Source of the DNA: Prevotellaceae bacterium
Lineage (GTDB): Bacteria > Bacteroidota > Bacteroidia > Bacteroidales > Bacteroidaceae
NCBI GenBank assembly: GCA_029226205.1
Contig: JAQXXT010000024.1
Location: forward strand, 1-58,288
Length of the DNA: 58,288 nt
Direction of reading: 5' to 3'
The notes under the pieces were generated by a model. It did no database searches. It worked only from the letters and a program-made list of their open reading frames with translations, and had not been told where the DNA came from. Of this stretch, positions 53,968-58,288 are shown in pieces; position 1 is the stretch's first letter, and each line of letters opens with the position of its first letter. The translations under genes and the position numbers were made by a program.

Positions 53968-54035
53968 GCCCCGATCCCGTTAGGGTCGGGGCCTCCCCTC
54001 CCCTTTCGGGGAGGGGCTGGGGGTGAGGCTTCTTG
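53968..54035. repeat. GC-rich hairpins before cysK
   Basis: CCCCGA/TCGGGG near 53971-53990 and CCTCCCC/GGGGAGG near 53992-54015 give two further stems. The rest of the 286-base gap has no open reading frame with a recognisable product. Confidence 0.5.
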
Positions 54036-54045
54036 GGTTGAGGCT

Positions 54046-54993
54046 TTACAGAGGATACTCCTCAAAAGCGTAGAGCACGGTGGAGAGATAACGCTCACCG
54101 GTATCAGGAAGGAGAGCAATGATGTTCTTGTTCTCGTTACCCGGACGCTTGGCGATCTCCGTGGCAGCGAAAGCGGCAGCACCACTACTGATACCTACGA
54201 GTACACCATCCTGCTGAGCTATCTCACGGCCACTGCGGATAGCATCATCATTCTCTACAGCGAAGACCTCATCGATATATTTTGCATCATAAGTCTTGGG
54301 GATGAAACCGGCACCGATGCCCTGGATCTTGTGGGGACCACTCTTGCCACCCTCAAGAACAGGAGAGGACGACGGCTCAACGGCGATGATCTGTACGTTC
54401 GGGTTCTGCTCCTTCAAATATTTGCCGATACCCGTGATCGTACCACCTGTACCAACACCGGCGACAACGATGTCAACCTTACCATCGGTATCCTTCCAGA
54501 TCTCCGGACCGGTTGTCTCATAGTGCTTCTGCGGGTTGGCAGGATTTTCAAACTGCTCGAGGATCACACTGCCGGGGATAGAGTCACGGAGGGCCTCAGC
54601 AGCCTTGATGGCGCCCGGCATACCGTCCTTACCCGGTGTAAGTTTCACCTGTGCGCCATAAGCCTTCACGAGGTTACGACGCTCGATACTCATCGTCTCC
54701 GGCATCGTCAGAATCAGCTTATAACCCTTTACGGCAGATACCAGGGCCAATCCGACACCCGTGTTACCACTCGTCGGTTCGATGATCGTAGCACCGGGCT
54801 TCAGTGTGCCGGCCTTCTCTGCGGCCTCAATCATACCGAAGGCGATACGGTCTTTGACACTACCACCGGGATTGAAGAATTCAACTTTTGCGATGACGGG
54901 CTTCTTCACACCGTGCAGGGCAGAGAATTTGGGGAGTTCCACAAGGGGAGTATTTCCAATCAGATCAGTGATCTGCTTATAAATCTTAGTCAT
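54046..54993 (-). CDS. cysK: Cysteine synthase A (O-acetylserine sulfhydrylase)
   Basis: Makes L-cysteine from O-acetylserine and sulfide with PLP. The 315 residues fit the family. Visible are the PLP lysine Lys47 in NPGGSVKDRIAF, the substrate loop TSGNTG (74-79), the phosphate-binding GVGTGGTITGIG and the C-terminal GISSGAAAFA. The start MTKIYKQITDLIGNTP lies at 54993. It is downstream of metY in the same direction, with a palindrome between; both take up sulfide, so joint regulation is likely. Confidence 0.96.
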   Translation of the reverse strand: MTKIYKQITDLIGNTPLVELPKFSALHGVKKPVIAKVEFFNPGGSVKDRIAFGMIEAAEKAGTLKPGATIIEPTSGNTGVGLALVSAVKGYKLILTMPETMSIERRNLVKAYGAQVKLTPGKDGMPGAIKAAEALRDSIPGSVILEQFENPANPQKHYETTGPEIWKDTDGKVDIVVAGVGTGGTITGIGKYLKEQNPNVQIIAVEPSSSPVLEGGKSGPHKIQGIGAGFIPKTYDAKYIDEVFAVENDDAIRSGREIAQQDGVLVGISSGAAAFAATEIAKRPGNENKNIIALLPDTGERYLSTVLYAFEEYPL

Positions 54994-55012
54994 AATATGA
55001 ATTTTTTAGAGA

Positions 55013-55051
55013 GGGTAACGGAACATGATCAATCATGTCCATACGTTACCC
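55013..55051. repeat. Nested palindrome between metY and cysK
   Basis: GGGTAACG (55013-55020) pairs with CGTTACCC (55044-55051), enclosing ACATGAT-CA-ATCATGT. The inner part belongs to the GGACATGAT hairpin form seen at 28000 and 28788. It may attenuate transcription from metY into cysK. Confidence 0.65.
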
Positions 55052-55076
55052 GATTATTTTTTACTTTTATATGGTC

Positions 55077-56363
55077 TTACTTAGAGATGGCTTTGAAAGC
55101 CTGGTCGAGATCGTCGATGAGGTCCTGGTAATGCTCCGTACCGATACTCAGACGGATCGTACCGTCGTAGATACCCTGCTCACTGGCCTCCTCATCACTC
55201 AGCTCAGAGTGTGTCGTGCTCTTCGGATGAACGACAAGGCTCTTCACGTCGGCGACATTAGCCAACAGAGAGAAAATCTTCAGATGATCGATGAACTTGA
55301 AGGCCTCTTCCTGACCGCCCTTGATCTCAAACGTGAAGATAGAGCCGGCACCATTGGGGAAGTAGCGCTCGTAGAGATCATGATTCGGATGATCGGGCAG
55401 TGACGGATGGTTGATCTTCTTCACCAGCGGCTGTGTCTTCAGATAGTCGATGACCTTCAGCGTGTTGAAGACATGACGCTCGATACGCAAGCTCAAAGTC
55501 TCCAAACCCTGGAGGAGAACCCAGGCGTTGAACGGAGAGATGCAGGCACCCTCATCACGAAGGATCAGCGCACGGACACGAGTCACGAACGGTGCGGGAA
55601 CTTTGCCGAAGACAAGGCCGTGATAGGAAGCGTCGGGCTCCGTGAAACCGGGGAACTTGTCATTCTGGAACCAGTCGAAAGTACCACCGTCGACGATGAC
55701 ACCACCGAGACTGCTGCCATGACCACCGATGAATTTCGTAGCGGAGTGGACGACGACATCAGCGCCGTGCTCGATAGGACGAATCAGATACGGTGTTCCG
55801 AAGGTGTTGTCAACGACCAATGGAATGCCATGACGGTGAGCGATCTCCGCACTGCGGTCGATATCAGAGATATTGGAGTTCGGGTTACCGAGGGTCTCGA
55901 TATAGAGCAATTTCGTGTTTGGCTTGATGGCTGCCTCGATCTCATCATAGTTGTCGGGATCGACGAAGGTAGACTCAATACCATAACGGCTCAGCGTATG
56001 CTTCAGCAGGTTATAGGTACCACCGTAGATCGTCTTTGTAGCAACGACATGATCACCGGCGAAAGCGAGGTTCGTGATGGCGTAAGTGACAGCTGCGGCA
56101 CCGGAAGCGACGGCGAGGCCACCAACGCCACCCTCAAGGGCAGCGACACGGTCCTCGAAGACACCCTGTGTGGTGTTCGTCAGACGACCATAGATATTTC
56201 CGGGATCCTTCAGATGGAAACGGTCGGAAGCGTGCTGCGCGTTATGGAACACATATGATGTGGTCTGGTAGATAGGTACGGCACGGGAATCGGTGGCGGG
56301 GTCTGCCTGTTCCTGACCTACATGCAACTGGAGTGTTTCGAAATGATACTTGTTCTTACTCAT
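55077..56363 (-). CDS. metY: O-acetylhomoserine aminocarboxypropyltransferase (MetY)
   Basis: Forms homocysteine from O-acetylhomoserine and sulfide, the direct sulfhydrylation route to methionine. The 428-residue protein is a Cys/Met-metabolism PLP enzyme with the signature [23 protein letters not shown] lysine near 210, and the N-terminal motif [13 protein letters not shown]. Its length and the inserted loop around [13 protein letters not shown] separate it from MetB/MetC. The start [13 protein letters not shown] lies at 56363, preceded by an A-rich leader and a -7 box. Confidence 0.93.
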   Translation of the reverse strand: MSKNKYHFETLQLHVGQEQADPATDSRAVPIYQTTSYVFHNAQHASDRFHLKDPGNIYGRLTNTTQGVFEDRVAALEGGVGGLAVASGAAAVTYAITNLAFAGDHVVATKTIYGGTYNLLKHTLSRYGIESTFVDPDNYDEIEAAIKPNTKLLYIETLGNPNSNISDIDRSAEIAHRHGIPLVVDNTFGTPYLIRPIEHGADVVVHSATKFIGGHGSSLGGVIVDGGTFDWFQNDKFPGFTEPDASYHGLVFGKVPAPFVTRVRALILRDEGACISPFNAWVLLQGLETLSLRIERHVFNTLKVIDYLKTQPLVKKINHPSLPDHPNHDLYERYFPNGAGSIFTFEIKGGQEEAFKFIDHLKIFSLLANVADVKSLVVHPKSTTHSELSDEEASEQGIYDGTIRLSIGTEHYQDLIDDLDQAFKAISK

Positions 56364-56416
56364 ACGTCAATCCTTTCTTTTTATATGTTCTACTTTTTGT
56401 TTCTTGATTACGGTTG

Positions 56417-56424
56417 CAAAGGTA
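56417..56424 (-). promoter_or_regulatory. -7 box for metY
   Basis: The minus strand reads TACCTTTG followed by CA, about 55 bases before the start. No exact TTTG at -33 (TTTC at the expected spacing). Confidence 0.5.
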
Positions 56425-56528
56425 CGGCGATTTTCTCATCTGCGAAATCGCACAAATGGGGCATTCTGACTACCACACTTATGGTATATCGCTAAATAAC
56501 TAAGAGAAAAGTCTATCTATTAGAGATA

Positions 56529-56614
56529 TTTTCGCAGAAAAGTCATTTAGAAGAGCTAAATGACGCAGATCTTTTCGCAGAAATGCTGCCCCAATGAGCT
56601 AAAGAACGCAGATG
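56529..56614. repeat. Two tandem 43-bp degenerate repeats upstream of metY
   Basis: TTTTCGCAGAAA(A/T)G at 56529 and 56572, and GAGCTAAA(TG/GA)ACGCAGAT at 56553 and 56596, both recur with exactly 43 bases between. The first unit also holds CATTTAG/CTAAATG, a small hairpin. They lie between the barrel gene and metY, in a 329-base gap that is otherwise AT-rich. Confidence 0.7.
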
Positions 56615-56692
56615 TTTTACGTCTTTACGGGAGTAGAAAAAGCAAGGTTGACAAGGCTAGAATTATTCAGGCTAAGTCTTCCTAACCGTATT

Positions 56693-58189
56693 CTACTTGA
56701 TCCGGTATCTGATTCCGAGGTCGAGCTGGAACTGGGTGGGCTGGTCCTTGTAGATATTGTCGACACTACTGCCGTTATGGATGTAGTAATTAACTCCGGG
56801 CTCCACATAGAAAGAGAAATTCTTCAGGAAGGAGAAAGAGATGCCGGCAGCGGCACCGACGGAGAACTGCGGCCGATGCTCATGGACAGAGCCCTCATCG
56901 GAGGACTTCTCATGGCCTTTCAAATCTGTTATCGTCGTTGTCGTCGTTCCCTTGACAAGCTGCTCCACAGCACCGCCACCGGAGACATAGACATGCCACA
57001 TACGGCTCTGCCAGAGCGTATAGTTCATCCTCACTGGCACACCGAGGTAGTACAGGCGCTGATGAGCATTCTGCCGCTCATTGATGCTCGTGGCTGTAAA
57101 GTCAGAGGTCAGTCGCGTCCCCGTCACTCCCGTCGTCAGAGACCAGTGTGTGGCAAGTGGGATGGCTACACTCAGACCTATGCGCAGCGGCTGTTCGTGA
57201 TGCGCCTCTTTCGACACGACACTATTCGCCATCAAAACATCCTGCAACTTCTCTGTCGACATCTCGCCTCCACTCACGACATCATCATAGGCGACACCAT
57301 TGGCAGGAGACGCGGCATACATCGGAGCAGATGAGGACGACAATGAAGAGACGACGGCACCACCGACGCGGGCATCGACAAGCAACGGCTGATCCTCTGT
57401 CTCCCGGGCGGCAGCAGAGAGACGGGCATAGAAGGGATCATTTTCCTCCACATAGGAATCCCGACGAGAATTAGACTGAGGCACCGAAGACTGAGGCGTT
57501 GAAGGCTGAAGATTCGAAGACTGAGACATCGAGGACTGAGACATCGAAGACTGGGGTGTCGCCGCAGCCATGAGATTGTTCTCCGACTGTCTCATCTCCT
57601 GTACAGAATCCGGCAGTTCTTTCTTGGCCATGGGCATGGGGGCTACATCAGCATCCATCATGGAGGCCGTTGCTACTGAGGCATTCACGGAAGATGCCTG
57701 CTGCTGATAACCCCGTGTCGTCGTTGCTGTAGCCAGCAAATGGGCAGACCTATCCGCAGAGGCCACAAGAGTCTGTTGCTCTTTTCCCTTCTGCAGGTTA
57801 ACCTTTGAAGATGTAGACTTTGAGGAAAGAGAAGTACCGGCATGCTCCGCCAATGGCTGTGACGGAGAACTCCCCGCATGCTCCGCCAATGGCTGCGACG
57901 GGGTAGACGGGGAATAATGATAGACAGCGATGCCACAGACGGCAGCCACGGCAGCAGCGACAGCCAGGCGGCGTGTCCAGAGCATGACGACCCGACGCTT
58001 GGTCTGCACGACCTCACTGGAAGCCGCCCCGGCATCCTCACGCTGCGCCATCTCAGCCTTTCCTTGTTGCGGCATCTCCACACCTCTCCGTGCCATCTCC
58101 GCCTTCACACTCGACAACAACCCCTCAGGGGCAGGGCGCTCGGCCTTGTCCATCCGTTCTCGTAAAAGTTGTTTCCAATCTTCCTGCAT
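56693..58189 (-). CDS. Anti-sigma-like membrane protein fused to a beta-barrel-type domain
   Basis: The 498-residue protein has a short cytoplasmic N region (MQEDWKQLLRERMDKAERPA), one membrane helix at about 73-90 (RRLAVAAAVAAVCGIAVY), a low-complexity periplasmic linker with the duplicated SQPLAEHAG and a Gln/Ser/Pro-rich run, and a C-terminal outer-membrane-beta-barrel-like domain (HWSLTTGVTGTRLTSDF to FQLDLGIRYRIK). It begins five bases after the stop of an ECF sigma factor, the usual place of an anti-sigma factor. The N region lacks a clear zinc anti-sigma motif, so the anti-sigma role is inferred from position. Confidence 0.75.
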   Translation of the reverse strand: MQEDWKQLLRERMDKAERPAPEGLLSSVKAEMARRGVEMPQQGKAEMAQREDAGAASSEVVQTKRRVVMLWTRRLAVAAAVAAVCGIAVYHYSPSTPSQPLAEHAGSSPSQPLAEHAGTSLSSKSTSSKVNLQKGKEQQTLVASADRSAHLLATATTTRGYQQQASSVNASVATASMMDADVAPMPMAKKELPDSVQEMRQSENNLMAAATPQSSMSQSSMSQSSNLQPSTPQSSVPQSNSRRDSYVEENDPFYARLSAAARETEDQPLLVDARVGGAVVSSLSSSSAPMYAASPANGVAYDDVVSGGEMSTEKLQDVLMANSVVSKEAHHEQPLRIGLSVAIPLATHWSLTTGVTGTRLTSDFTATSINERQNAHQRLYYLGVPVRMNYTLWQSRMWHVYVSGGGAVEQLVKGTTTTTITDLKGHEKSSDEGSVHEHRPQFSVGAAAGISFSFLKNFSFYVEPGVNYYIHNGSSVDNIYKDQPTQFQLDLGIRYRIK

Positions 58190-58193
58190 AACG

Positions 58194-58288
58194 TTATTGG
58201 TTTTGTTGTCGTTTCACTTCCCGCAGCATACGGGCCAGCATATTTCTTGCCTTATGATATTGTGAAGCCGACGTATCGGCTTTGATAC
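58194..58288 (-). CDS. C-terminal end of an ECF-type RNA polymerase sigma factor (cut by window edge)
   Basis: Thirty-one codons ending IKADTSASQYHKARNMLARM followed by LREVKRQQNQ and a stop. The pattern (I)xxxTSxSQxHxAR is that of the region 4 recognition helix of Bacteroidetes ECF sigma factors. Most of the gene lies beyond the window. The neighbouring membrane protein is its likely regulator. Confidence 0.7.
   Translation of the reverse strand, partial: IKADTSASQYHKARNMLARMLREVKRQQNQ

Noticed and set aside
56364..56692. Possible SAM riboswitch upstream of metY
   Set aside because: I looked for the SAM-I core words on the minus strand and did not find them; only the 43-bp tandem repeats stand out.

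Overview
The window reads as chromosomal DNA of a moderately GC-rich member of the Bacteroidales, most likely Prevotellaceae. The reasons are: promoters of the Bacteroidetes type (TAnnTTTG, in three cases with TTTG 20 bases upstream) in place of sigma-70 boxes; a 2551-residue SprA/Sov translocon protein of the type IX secretion system (T9SS); meso-diaminopimelate dehydrogenase; a DUF5683 protein; bifurcating-type Etf genes; and a large secreted protein with a Prevotella-style C-terminal tail followed by a 73-residue peptide. No rRNA, phage, transposase, integrase or CRISPR array is visible. The two end genes (an FAD oxidoreductase on the left, an ECF sigma factor on the right) are cut by the window.

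Left part (1-14.7 kb) is core: pyrH; tRNA-Gln; rsfS-ftsH-cdsA; then lpxB and surE on the minus strand, divergent from a plus-strand operon parA-parB-DUF5683-mltD-like-relA/spoT. A lone pectin methylesterase follows. From 14.7 to 21.1 kb a Zn/Cd P1B-ATPase is divergent from the large secreted protein and its small downstream ORF. From 21.6 to 27.5 kb come etfB-etfA-acyl-CoA dehydrogenase and a NatAB-like ABC exporter. A low-GC patch (27.6-28.9 kb) holds a HigB/HigA toxin-antitoxin pair.

Middle and right part: YbdG-like MscS channel, PBP4-type DacB and a PH-like membrane protein (minus), nadB (plus), sprA and ruvA (minus), ddh (plus), a metallophosphoesterase (minus), dxs-trkA-trkH and manA (plus), nhaD (minus), an ATPase-DUF4435 pair (plus), cysK and metY (minus), and an inner-membrane-anchored beta-barrel/anti-sigma-like protein downstream of a sigma factor (minus). 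Functional groups are envelope building (lpxB, cdsA, ddh, dacB, mltD), ion homeostasis (trkAH, nhaD, P1B-ATPase, mscS), sulfur assimilation (cysK, metY) and secretion (sprA plus a candidate cargo).

The most distinctive non-coding feature is a set of short hairpin repeats in about a dozen gene junctions. Many begin with (C)GTAGGG but carry different palindromic stems. A second hairpin module recurs at three convergent gene ends. One repeat lies between 12-bp direct repeats that look like a target-site duplication. The most interesting gene pair is the ATPase-TOPRIM (DUF4435) pair at 51.9-53.8 kb, which has the same architecture as PARIS/OLD-type defence systems but sits among housekeeping genes.
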